Positions 20,213 to 28,263 of a stretch of 64,000 bases of DNA are shown piece after piece. A program made the position numbers and the translations under genes. Below the pieces are notes generated by a model that saw nothing but the letters and a program-made list of their open reading frames with translations, was not told the DNA's origin and searched no databases. Numbering within the stretch: the first letter of the stretch is position 1; every line of letters starts with the position of its first letter. The DNA comes from Saprospiraceae bacterium (GTDB taxonomy: Bacteria > Bacteroidota > Bacteroidia > Chitinophagales > Saprospiraceae): assembly GCA_020628645.1 (NCBI GenBank), contig JAHDES010000005.1, positions 62,001 through 126,000 on the forward strand. Direction: 5' to 3'.

Positions 20213-20323
20213 CAACACCAAATGGAAAACTAAGACCTTTCTTGGGTTAGACTCTAGTTTTTGTTGGCGCTCCCTTGCCCTTTGTTCGAGAGAGTAATTA
20301 AGAGGTAAGGCGAGCGTTTTTTT
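20213..20323 (+). ncRNA. Candidate structured small RNA with its own terminator
   Basis: About 110 bases. The first structure pairs CCAACA (20212-20217) with TGTTGG (20262-20267) and, across an 8-base bulge, AAAACTA (20226-20232) with TAGTTTT (20255-20261). Immediately after it a 12-bp terminator stem forms: CGCTC+CCTTGCC (20268-20279) with GGTAAGG+GAGCG (20304-20316, one bulged C), followed by seven T at 20317-20323. The T-run works only on the plus strand, so this is not the terminator of the convergent xseB gene. The overall shape (bulged long hairpin then terminator, ~110 nt) could fit a 6S-type RNA such as 6S-Flavo, but I cannot confirm any family. Confidence 0.5.
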
Positions 20324-20519
20324 AGCTCCTATCTAAAGATTCATTGATTTGACTTTCGGTCTGTCGTAATTTATCTCTACAATATTGTATCAACTTTTGA
20401 GCACGCTCCACCTGCATTGACAATTCATCTATTGTAACAGTTCCTTCTTGCAATTCTTGTACAATTTGTTGTAGTTCTTCACTGGCAGCAGTATAGGATT
20501 TTATGGCTTTCTTTTTCAT
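20322..20519 (-). CDS. xseB: Exodeoxyribonuclease VII small subunit
   Basis: 65 residues, normal for XseB, the small helical subunit that binds the XseA extension in exonuclease VII, which degrades single-stranded DNA to oligonucleotides. The family signature is seen as SYTAASEELQQIVQELQEG followed by TIDELSMQVERAQKLIQYCRDKL. It lies downstream of xseA on the same strand, separated by an unusually long 201-bp gap. The stop codon overlaps the T-run of the convergent small-RNA terminator. Confidence 0.93.
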   Translation of the reverse strand: MKKKAIKSYTAASEELQQIVQELQEGTVTIDELSMQVERAQKLIQYCRDKLRQTESQINESLDRS

Positions 20520-20720
20520 CTATTTAAATTATTGTCGTGAGCCGACTACCAGTCGTCTTACGATTAGTTTAATCATTATTTTGTGTGGTGATATTATGTT
20601 TAATAAAAATCATACTCGTTTCGTGTTAAAATTATAGCTTTTTATCATGTAGTTGATTTAAAATCGTCCCACAATTATTTCAATCATCCCTTGTGTATCT
20701 AAAAATTAGTCATGGATGTT
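20520..20720. repeat. xseA-xseB spacer with a degenerate 36-bp direct repeat
   Basis: Segments near 20553-20588 and 20664-20699 align over about 36 bases (shared TCGTC, ATTA, AATCAT, TTGTGT) with roughly ten mismatches and one gap. No gene fits this spacer. Confidence 0.35.
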
Positions 20721-21971
20721 TCATTCTGTATTTTTCTTTATGGATTTTATTTCACTTTCTATCGTTCCATCATGAAAGATAGTCTCTAATTTTTGTTCGG
20801 GATCAATTGCTTGAGTAGAAGAAATAAATTTCCCATTTTGAGTAGTTAAACTAAACCCGCGTCGGAGCGTAGCTTCAGGACTTAAAAAATGTATCGTTTT
20901 TTCTTGATAATTTAAGGCTTGTTGTTCTCGTTCTAAAATTTGTTGGATTAAAAAAGGCAATTGTTGATGGAGATAATTAAATTGATCTCGTTCTTTGTTC
21001 ATCTTATTTTTTGCTTCAAAATATAAATTTTGCTCAACTTGTGTGAGTTGAAAATTAGCTTCGTTTAATTGTTCTTTTAACTGTAGTTGAATATAAGCAA
21101 ACATTTCTTCCAAACGACCTTCAAAAAAAACATTATGATTGATAATAAATTCAGCTACAGCGGTGGGTGTTTTAAGAGATTCATATACCACTAAATCAAG
21201 GATAGTTTCATCCACTTCATGTCCAATTCCACACAAGACAGGTATAGGAAAGTTCGCTACGATAGAACAAATAGCATAACTATCAAAACCTGCCAAGTCC
21301 AATTTAGCTCCGCCTCCACGAATGATAATTACTGCATCAAATTCATCCTTTCGCAACGCAATTTTTTTTAATTGTTGTACTACTTCATGCTCTACTTTTA
21401 TCCCTTGTACGGCTGTAGGAAATAATACATTTTTGAAGCGATAGCCATATGGGTTTGCATTTAATTGTTGAATATAATCTTGCAAACCAGCCGCATTTTC
21501 TGAACTCACTACAGCTATTTTCTGGACGACCAGAGGAAAAGGCAGACTTGCATTTTTATGCAATAATTGTTCTTCTTGTAACTGGCGAAGTGTAGCTTGA
21601 CGTTGTAATGCAAATTTACCATGAGTATAAGTGGGATCAAGGTCTTCTATAATCAATTTAAACCCATATCGTTCATGAAAATCAACTTTCACAAAAACCA
21701 TAACCTCCATTCCTTCTTGAAGAATGGTATTAAACTCATTGCCTAGTTTACGTTTTAAACGGCGCGCTGAAGACGACCAGATGACGGCATTACTATAAGC
21801 TAAAATTTGTTTGTTCTCCTCCTCTTTTTGAACAAAATTAATATAGTAGTGTTGCTTCGATACATCTAATTGAGCAATCTCTGCACGTACCCAAAGGGCA
21901 TCGTTAAAATTGAGTGCAATAACACGCCGAATATATTCATTTAACTCATACAAAGAATAGGACTCGATCAT
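20721..21971 (-). CDS. xseA: Exodeoxyribonuclease VII large subunit
   Basis: 416 residues, close to the usual 400-450. XseA is the catalytic subunit of exonuclease VII. An N-terminal OB-fold (about 1-100: WVRAEIAQLDVSKQHYYINF) is followed by the catalytic core with IAVVSSENAAGLQDY, the DAVIIIRGGGAKLDLAGFD stretch and CGIGHEVDETILDLV, which hold the conserved Arg/Gly-rich and His-Glu-x-Asp residues of the family, then a helical extension for XseB binding (about 290-385). ATG start. xseB lies 201 bp downstream on the same strand. Confidence 0.96.
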   Translation of the reverse strand: MIESYSLYELNEYIRRVIALNFNDALWVRAEIAQLDVSKQHYYINFVQKEEENKQILAYSNAVIWSSSARRLKRKLGNEFNTILQEGMEVMVFVKVDFHERYGFKLIIEDLDPTYTHGKFALQRQATLRQLQEEQLLHKNASLPFPLVVQKIAVVSSENAAGLQDYIQQLNANPYGYRFKNVLFPTAVQGIKVEHEVVQQLKKIALRKDEFDAVIIIRGGGAKLDLAGFDSYAICSIVANFPIPVLCGIGHEVDETILDLVVYESLKTPTAVAEFIINHNVFFEGRLEEMFAYIQLQLKEQLNEANFQLTQVEQNLYFEAKNKMNKERDQFNYLHQQLPFLIQQILEREQQALNYQEKTIHFLSPEATLRRGFSLTTQNGKFISSTQAIDPEQKLETIFHDGTIESEIKSIKKNTE

Positions 21972-22010
21972 CTTACAAACTTAAAAAAATCTGAGCGACT
22001 ATAAGATTAG

Positions 22011-22042
22011 TTTGGGCATTTAAATTATAAATAGTACATTTG
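22011..22042 (+). promoter_or_regulatory. Bacteroidota-type promoter upstream of the polysaccharide operon
   Basis: TTTG at 22011-22014, 20-base spacer, TACATTTG at 22035-22042: a complete match to TTTG-N19-21-TAnnTTTG. It faces rightward towards the polysaccharide genes, which start about 500 bases later. Confidence 0.6.
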
Positions 22043-22464
22043 TGTTTCCAATCATTTCTATCTGAAATGAATATACGTCGCCTGCCAAATTTTTTCATAC
22101 TATCATTGAGAAAGCTAAAGGAGAATAACTTAGTTATAGCTATATATTTTCAGGCTCCATGTATTGAAAATGTTGCATTTCTAAGAACGAGTAACTGCAC
22201 GATCTATCCAAAAATAGGGAATTGTTGCTCCATATTTCCCTTTACCGATTTTTTAATGTTATAAACTATTTCTATACATGTGGCTATAGTATTAACTATA
22301 ATCATATGGCTAATAAATAGTTAGGCACTAAAATTGTGTTTTAATCAATGATAGGGAAAAACACGGTGAAAATTTAACATAAAATCGTGTGTTTTTTGGT
22401 GGGAAAATTCGCTTTTTAGTAGTAAATTAAAGATAAATCCTTCGATTACAACTATTATGAGAAA

Positions 22465-22477
22465 GCGAGTAACTCGC
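22465..22477. promoter_or_regulatory. Short palindrome GCGAGTAACTCGC
   Basis: Perfect 6-bp inverted repeat around a single A, 76 bases upstream of the polysaccharide operon's first start codon. Size and position fit an operator or a leader RNA hairpin; no binding protein is known. Confidence 0.35.
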
Positions 22478-22514
22478 CCATGATCTTTCATTAATTGTAA
22501 AGAATGAAGAGCCT

Positions 22515-22536
22515 ATTATAACCTATTCGTTATAAT
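22515..22536 (+). promoter_or_regulatory. Start-codon-proximal hairpin
   Basis: ATTATAAC and GTTATAAT form a perfect 8-bp stem with a 6-base loop; flanking GAGC (22510-22513) and GCTC (22541-22544) can extend it. It ends 16 bases before the ATG at 22553, where it could affect ribosome access. Confidence 0.45.
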
Positions 22537-22552
22537 CAACGCTCTATGGCTT

Positions 22553-24760
22553 ATGGACTTTCAATATCTATTAGACATACTACTTCGTCGAAAATGGTTA
22601 ATTGCCTTGTCGGTAATTGTTCCCGCAGTAGCTATATTTTTATATATCAGTTCCTTGGATCGGGAATATAAATCGGTATCCCTCATCTCAACTGGAATTG
22701 TGGGTACAGGTTTTAATCCAGATGAAACAAGAAGCTATGTACAAGAAAAAATCTTGAACATTAATTTCGGGAACTTACTACAGAAAATACAAGGGCCAAG
22801 TATGAAGCGTTTACTCGCTTATGATATGCTCATCCATGATTTAAAAGGCGAAGTCAAAGCCTTCCGTACGATAGATGAAGAAGATGAGATCACTTATTCT
22901 GATGAAGCCATTCAAAAATTAATATCCGAATTAGAAGTTTTAGCCGATACGTTGGATGCAAAACCTTTAGCAGACATTGACAAAGAACGAATGTTCAAAG
23001 ATTTGGCGAAAGCTTTGGAATATGATGAAGAATCTATTACAAATAACCTAGCTGTTTATAAATTAGGTGAAACGGAATACATCGCAACAGAATATAAATC
23101 AGAAGATGCTTTCCTTTCTGCATATTTAATCAATACTTTAATTGAACGATTTATAGAACTGAATCGATCAGAACAACAAAGTGAGTATTCGGATGAGTAT
23201 AAATTCGCCCAAAAAGTAGAGAAAGAACGAAAAGCCGTAGTGGATAGTTTTAAATATCAATTGAATAACTATCGTCGAGATCGAAATGTGGTTGATCTAG
23301 AAACCCAATCGAATAAAATTGTCGAATCGATTAGTAAATTAGAAGAAGCGCGTGCAGAAGAAGAATCACGGCTACGTGCAAGTGAGGGTGCGATTGCTCG
23401 TCTTAATCGTTATTTGGGAGAAAGTGACCAAACGATTGTAGAATTTAATCAAGTTTTATTTAATGAAGAAATAGCGCGGTTACGCAATCGACTGAACTCC
23501 TTAAATGACCAATATTATCAATCGGGAGATAAAAAATTATTGGCCGAAATAGCACGAATAGAAACCGATGTTGCTGCCAAAATTAAAGCGACAGTCGAAA
23601 ATGAATCCATTGACGAAGAATTAGAAGGAGATGGCTTATTAAAAACGTATCGACAGCAAAAAGTTGATTTTGAAATTGATAAAATTCAGGCTAAAAATCG
23701 ACTAGAATCTATTAATGCTTCACTCAGTGTGTTACGAGGTCGAAAAACGGGTTTAGTAAAAGATAATACCGAAATTGCTCGCTTAGAAACAGATTTATAC
23801 AGTGCGGAAGAGGATTATGAAAAGGCGAAATTGGAGTTGAGTGAGAAAAAGAAAGTATTCGATAAATCTTATCAACCGCTCGAAATTGTAGAAACTGCTC
23901 AAGTGGCAGACAAACCTGAGTCGTCCAAGCGAATGTTATTTACGGCATTTGGAGGCGTGTTAGGCGGTGGTTTTTGTACCGTCTTATTATTGCTTCTTGC
24001 ATTTTTGGATACGAGCTTAAATTCGGCTCATCAATTCAAGAAATTTGCCAAACTACCTTTGATGGGGACCTTAAATGAACTACGTGGTACTGATATTGAT
24101 TTGAATGAGATTTTTAGCTCGAATGGCAAAAACCAAGATTTAATCAATTTCAAAGAATCCATCCGAAACATCCGTTATCACATGGAAGAATCTGGTGGAC
24201 GTACCTTCCTTTTTACCAGCACAAAAGAACAATCAGGAAAAACCTTTTTGATGATAACCCTCGCCTATGCTTTAACACTAAAGAAAAAGAAGGTCTTACT
24301 CATAGATACCAATTTCAAAAATAACACCCTCACCCAAATGTCAGAAAAAGCAAGACGTAAGAACTTGCTCACGACCAAACTTATTGGGAAGAACAAATTG
24401 GGCGAAGATTTTGAATCTAAAAAAGGAATTGGTACAAAATTTAGTATAGATCATGTAGATATTATTGGTAATCGAGGTGGCTATAGTTCTCCTTCCGAGA
24501 TTTTTGCTGGAAAAGATTTTCAGCAATTTGTAGAAGAATTGTCTCAATCGTATGATTACATCTTCTTAGAAGGCGCGTCTTTGAATAAATACGCAGATAC
24601 ACGTGAACTCATTGAATATGCAGATAAAGTAATTACCGTCTTTTCTGCGGAAAGCACCATTAATGAAGCAGATAAAGATTCTATTGATTTTCTCAATAAC
24701 CTCAATGGAAAAGTGATGGGTGCAATTTTAAATAAAATGGAACTTTCAAATATGAATTAA
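22553..24760 (+). CDS. Wzz/Wzc-like polysaccharide co-polymerase with degenerate kinase domain
   Basis: 735 residues with the layout of a bacterial tyrosine kinase of the polysaccharide co-polymerase family: N-terminal Wzz domain with first membrane segment (about 17-33), long periplasmic coiled coil (about 205-440), second membrane segment (about 462-485) and a cytoplasmic P-loop domain. A Walker A-like STKEQSGKT lies near 557 and VLLIDTN corresponds to Walker A'. The expected Walker B (hhhDxPP) reads YIFLEGASL, and the C-terminus has no tyrosine cluster. It probably controls polysaccharide chain length or export assembly without typical autophosphorylation. First gene of the operon; 25 bp to the flippase gene. 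Confidence 0.85.
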   Translation: MDFQYLLDILLRRKWLIALSVIVPAVAIFLYISSLDREYKSVSLISTGIVGTGFNPDETRSYVQEKILNINFGNLLQKIQGPSMKRLLAYDMLIHDLKGEVKAFRTIDEEDEITYSDEAIQKLISELEVLADTLDAKPLADIDKERMFKDLAKALEYDEESITNNLAVYKLGETEYIATEYKSEDAFLSAYLINTLIERFIELNRSEQQSEYSDEYKFAQKVEKERKAVVDSFKYQLNNYRRDRNVVDLETQSNKIVESISKLEEARAEEESRLRASEGAIARLNRYLGESDQTIVEFNQVLFNEEIARLRNRLNSLNDQYYQSGDKKLLAEIARIETDVAAKIKATVENESIDEELEGDGLLKTYRQQKVDFEIDKIQAKNRLESINASLSVLRGRKTGLVKDNTEIARLETDLYSAEEDYEKAKLELSEKKKVFDKSYQPLEIVETAQVADKPESSKRMLFTAFGGVLGGGFCTVLLLLLAFLDTSLNSAHQFKKFAKLPLMGTLNELRGTDIDLNEIFSSNGKNQDLINFKESIRNIRYHMEESGGRTFLFTSTKEQSGKTFLMITLAYALTLKKKKVLLIDTNFKNNTLTQMSEKARRKNLLTTKLIGKNKLGEDFESKKGIGTKFSIDHVDIIGNRGGYSSPSEIFAGKDFQQFVEELSQSYDYIFLEGASLNKYADTRELIEYADKVITVFSAESTINEADKDSIDFLNNLNGKVMGAILNKMELSNMN

Positions 24761-24785
24761 TCCCTCCAATTTGTGAGGAGTTGCA

Positions 24786-26159
24786 ATGGCAGATAATGGG
24801 CGTACATATTGGTTGAAATCAGGGCTACTAGCTTTTCTAGAAAAAGGGGCAGTTTTTGTCTTTAATTTTGGAAGCTTTTGGTGTTTAGTACGCTTGATGG
24901 AAAAACCCGTATTTGGAGTTTGGATTATTTTCTCTTCTATCTTTGCTATCCTCGAAGTAGCACGTGCAGGATTGATTCAAAATGCTCTTGTCAAATTTTT
25001 ATCTCAAGTTGAAACGGAAGAAGGCTATAAGGTAGTCAATCGCGCTTCTTTTACCATCAATTTGGTATTAACAGTTCTTTTTGCGGCACTACTTTTTGGA
25101 TTGAGCGGTGTTTTGGCGCATTTTTATGAATCTACAATCTTAGCATCCATGCTCAAGATTTATTGTTTGACGACGATTGTTTTATTCCCTTTTCATCAGT
25201 TTAATTATATTCAACAAGCCAATCTCGATTTCAAAGGAATCTTCTGGGCAAATTTTGCTAAACAAGGCCTATTTTTTATAGTGGTGCTTAGTTTTTTTAT
25301 CCTTCAAACGGCACCAGATCTTATTTTATTGACGCAAATACAATTGGGCGCAGCTATAGTTGGTTCAATTGTAGCATTTTGGTTTGCTCGACCTTATTTA
25401 CGGTTTTCAGCAGGACTTGATTTTAAGTGGGCAGGAGAATTATTGAAATATGGAGGTTTCACCTTTGGGACGAATTTGAGTGCCATGATTCATAAAAAGA
25501 TTGATACCTTGATGTTAGGTGGATTATTGACACCTGTGGCGGCTGGGCTTTATGAAATTTGTATCAAAGTCATCAACTTAGTTGAAATTCCTACTTTTTC
25601 TATTGCTGCTGTCGTCTTTCCACAATCGGCAAGAGAGAGCGCGAAAGAAAATGAAAATACTATAAAATTATTATACGAAAAAGCAGTCGGCGCGATTTTA
25701 GCTGTAACCTTACCAGCGATTGTGTTTGTATTGTTATTTTCGGATTGGATTGTATGGGTGATTGCTGGTGTAGACTATTTGGATGCAGCACCATTGCTGA
25801 AATTAACGATTCTGTATGGTTTGTTTATTCCATTTATGAATCAATTTGGTACAATACTAGATTCAATAGGTAAACCACAAATCAATTTTGTATTTGTTGT
25901 AATTGGCGCAGTAATTAATATTGTATCCAATTATATTTTCATCACCCGATTTGGTGTAGTAGGTGCGGTATATGGAACATTGACAGCTTATATTATCATT
26001 TTTATAATTAATCAAATTGTATTGTATCGTTTGTTAAACGTAGAGTTTTGGAAAGCCTTTGTTTATATCCCTTTCTTTTATAAACAAGCATTTGAATTGG
26101 TAAGAGAAAAAATGGGACAAGATGCGGTAGCAGCAATTCCTAAAAAGACAGTAGAGTAG
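24786..26159 (+). CDS. Wzx-type polysaccharide flippase
   Basis: 457 residues, almost entirely hydrophobic, with about 12-14 predicted membrane segments and the N-terminal layout of the polysaccharide biosynthesis (MOP/Wzx) family (KGAVFVFNFGSFWCLVRLM, GVWIIFSSIFAILEVARAGL). Such proteins move undecaprenyl-linked repeat units across the inner membrane. The N-terminal half shows the typical GLYEICIKVINLVEIP region, where the substrate cavity helices begin to repeat. It follows the Wzz-like gene by 25 bp and is probably co-transcribed with it. Substrate specificity cannot be read from sequence. Confidence 0.88.
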   Translation: MADNGRTYWLKSGLLAFLEKGAVFVFNFGSFWCLVRLMEKPVFGVWIIFSSIFAILEVARAGLIQNALVKFLSQVETEEGYKVVNRASFTINLVLTVLFAALLFGLSGVLAHFYESTILASMLKIYCLTTIVLFPFHQFNYIQQANLDFKGIFWANFAKQGLFFIVVLSFFILQTAPDLILLTQIQLGAAIVGSIVAFWFARPYLRFSAGLDFKWAGELLKYGGFTFGTNLSAMIHKKIDTLMLGGLLTPVAAGLYEICIKVINLVEIPTFSIAAVVFPQSARESAKENENTIKLLYEKAVGAILAVTLPAIVFVLLFSDWIVWVIAGVDYLDAAPLLKLTILYGLFIPFMNQFGTILDSIGKPQINFVFVVIGAVINIVSNYIFITRFGVVGAVYGTLTAYIIIFIINQIVLYRLLNVEFWKAFVYIPFFYKQAFELVREKMGQDAVAAIPKKTVE

Positions 26160-26248
26160 GGGAATAAAAAGACTAAGAGTAGGACAGGATTTATCCTGTT
26201 CATCTTTCATAGAAAAAATCACTATTGTAAAAGAGTACTTTAATTCAC

Positions 26249-27484
26249 ATGAACCACGAGATCGACATTATTTATTTTTCTTTGTTTCGTTGGGATAATC
26301 CATATTCTTCGGTATCCTTATCTTTGGCAAGAGAGTTTGCAGAGAATAATCGAGTATTTTACATTAACCACCCCATCTCGTACAAAGATTTGATGAGTGG
26401 TTGGGGCGGCATGAAAGATATTCGCTCAGATTTGTTAAAAGGAGAAATAATTTACAATGCTATTGAAGGCACTTCAGAGAAATTGATCTCAGTAACACCG
26501 CCTATTACAGTCCCAATAAATTGGCTTTCTGAAGGAGCAATGTACAATCGTTTGGCTGCGAGAAATGATCAAAAAGTAAAATCCACCATTCGTCAAGTAA
26601 TTGAAGAATATAAAATCAAAGATTATATCTTTTTAAATTGTTTTGATCCGTTCTTTCAAGATATTATTCCAGAAGAATATCCACCTATTTTAAATGTATA
26701 TCAATGTATAGATGATATTTCTCAAAACAACTATACAGGAAAACATGGGGTGCGTTTGGAAGAAGAAGCCGTTCGCAAAGCAGATTTAACACTTGTTACT
26801 TCTAGAGAATTGCGAAATATCAATCTAAAAATCTCAAAGGATACGCATATTTTACACAATGCTGCGGATGTGAATATTTTTAAAAATGCAGTTTCTGAAA
26901 TTTATGAGCGTCCCAAAGAAATAAAAGATATTTCTACCAAAATTATTGGCTTTACAGGAAATATGGATGCCGTTCGGATCAATTATCCTTTGTTGAAAAA
27001 AATTGCCCTTGCGCATACCGATAAAACACTTTTATTAGTTGGGCCAGTTAACAATACAGAGTATAAAGAAATTGGTTTGGATAAATTGGATAATGTAATT
27101 TTTACAGGCAGTAAAGATATTACAGAATTACCTGAATATCTTCAATACTGTGATACCGTTATTATTCCATTTTTGTGTAATCAATTGACCAAAAGTATTT
27201 ATCCCTTAAAAATAAATGAATACCTTGCTGCTGGACGAGCAGTAGTATCTTCCAATTTTTCAGAAGACATTCGCAGCTTTAATGATTGTATTTATATTGC
27301 CAATTCTGATGAAGAATTCGTACATTTAATAGATCGAGCCATTGCAGAAGATAATTTAGAAAACGTAAAAGAACGACAAGCTGTAGCAGGAACAAATACC
27401 TGGACGGCACGAGTAGAGCAATTTTGGGAGATTATTAGCCCCTATTTAAAACAAAAACAAGAAAAGGGAGCTTTGCAATCCTGA
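26249..27484 (+). CDS. Glycosyltransferase (GT4-like, TuaH-like N-terminus)
   Basis: 411 residues. The N-terminus (IIYFSLFRWDNPYSSVSLSLAREFAENNRVFYINHP) resembles TuaH-like transferases, and the C-terminal half has the GT-B donor-binding signature: KIIGFTGNMDAVRINYPLL, TLLLVGPV, VIFTGSKDITELPEYL, then PLKINEYLAAGRAVVSSNF with the Glu that contacts the nucleotide sugar in GT4 enzymes. It probably adds one sugar to the lipid-linked repeat unit at the cytoplasmic membrane face. 89 bp after the flippase gene, same strand. Donor and acceptor unknown. Confidence 0.85.
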   Translation: MNHEIDIIYFSLFRWDNPYSSVSLSLAREFAENNRVFYINHPISYKDLMSGWGGMKDIRSDLLKGEIIYNAIEGTSEKLISVTPPITVPINWLSEGAMYNRLAARNDQKVKSTIRQVIEEYKIKDYIFLNCFDPFFQDIIPEEYPPILNVYQCIDDISQNNYTGKHGVRLEEEAVRKADLTLVTSRELRNINLKISKDTHILHNAADVNIFKNAVSEIYERPKEIKDISTKIIGFTGNMDAVRINYPLLKKIALAHTDKTLLLVGPVNNTEYKEIGLDKLDNVIFTGSKDITELPEYLQYCDTVIIPFLCNQLTKSIYPLKINEYLAAGRAVVSSNFSEDIRSFNDCIYIANSDEEFVHLIDRAIAEDNLENVKERQAVAGTNTWTARVEQFWEIISPYLKQKQEKGALQS

Positions 27485-27496
27485 AAAACGCAATTG

Positions 27497-27516
27497 TTAG
27501 CTTTTTGGTAAGCTAA
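27497..27516 (+). other. Small hairpin between glycosyltransferase and acyltransferase genes
   Basis: TTAGCTT and AAGCTAA form a 7-bp stem with a 6-base loop, 9 bases before the next ATG. There is no T-run, so this is more likely an mRNA processing or translation-modulating element than a terminator. Confidence 0.3.
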
Positions 27517-27524
27517 ATCAATAT

Positions 27525-28160
27525 ATGAAGAACTTAAAAGATAGAATAACGGCGAATCCACGCTTAAAACAACTGGCTCATTTCTTACTATTTCCAAGAA
27601 ATGACTATCGGCCGCGTTGGTGGGTACGTACCTTCCTCAATCCCATTATACACAAACGGGGGAAAGGATCAAAAATACGTTGGCGTTCGCGTATGGATGT
27701 CTTGCCGTTTAATACCTTTTATTTGGGAGAAGGAGCAATAATTGAGGATTTTTCAACCATCAATAATGCCGTAGGAGATGTTATCATAGGAGATCGATCC
27801 TTAATTGGTATTTCTAGTGTAGTAATTGGCCCAGTAATTATAGGAAATGATGTGATGCTAGCGCAAAATATCGTAATTTCGGGGCTCAATCATGGCTATG
27901 AAGACATTACCAAATCCATTCGAGAACATCAAACCATCACAAAACCGATTACAATAGAAGATGAAGCTTGGATTGGCGCAAACGCTGTTATTACTTCAGG
28001 TATTACAATTGGAAAGCACGCAGTTGTAGCTGCAGGTAGTATCGTGACCAAAGATGTACCCGCGTATTCCATAGTAGCAGGCAATCCAGCTCGTATTGTA
28101 AAACAATATAATCATGAAACGGAACATTGGGAAAAATACAAACAACAATATGTTCCGTGA
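27525..28160 (+). CDS. Hexapeptide-repeat acyltransferase (WcaF-like)
   Basis: 211 residues. From about residue 70 onward the protein is built of left-handed beta-helix hexapeptide repeats (VIIGDRSLIGISSVVIGPVI, ITIEDEAWIGANAVI), ending in the GSIVTKDVPAYSIVAGNPAR motif that caps CoA-dependent O-acetyltransferases. The GLNHGYED stretch carries the likely catalytic His. Members trimerise and transfer acetyl or another acyl group from CoA to sugars, so acylation of the polysaccharide is likely. 40 bp after the glycosyltransferase gene, separated by a small hairpin. Acyl group and target sugar are not known. Confidence 0.9.
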   Translation: MKNLKDRITANPRLKQLAHFLLFPRNDYRPRWWVRTFLNPIIHKRGKGSKIRWRSRMDVLPFNTFYLGEGAIIEDFSTINNAVGDVIIGDRSLIGISSVVIGPVIIGNDVMLAQNIVISGLNHGYEDITKSIREHQTITKPITIEDEAWIGANAVITSGITIGKHAVVAAGSIVTKDVPAYSIVAGNPARIVKQYNHETEHWEKYKQQYVP

Positions 28161-28263
28161 CGTGATATAGAAATTGAAGTCTAAAATTTACCTTCCTATT
28201 ATAAAATAGTATTCAAATGGTAAAATGAACCCCTCGTTCATACGTTTTAGATGAAGGTTAACT

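Larger units (their letters stand above)
19846..20321. other. 476-bp intergenic region
   Basis: Holds the rplS terminator (19872-19910), about 280 bases of AT-rich sequence with nothing recognised, then the candidate plus-strand small RNA described separately. No protein-coding gene seen. Confidence 0.6.
21972..22552 (+). other. 581-bp leader region of the polysaccharide operon
   Basis: No convincing gene. It holds a promoter match at 22011-22042, a weak terminator-like element (ACACG at 22361 pairing with CGTGT at 22386 followed by a T-run), a short palindrome at 22465-22477 and a hairpin at 22515-22536 next to the first start codon. If the promoter is used, the transcript has a leader of roughly 500 bases. 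Confidence 0.5.

Noticed and set aside
21976-21983. TAAGTTTG -7 box implying leaderless xseA mRNA
   Set aside because: Lies only 5 bases before the start codon and lacks a TTTG partner; likely chance in AT-rich sequence.
22040-22264. 74-codon plus-strand frame in the polysaccharide operon leader
   Set aside because: Starts at TTG within the promoter's -7 box, has no recognisable domain and an atypical composition; more likely non-coding leader sequence.
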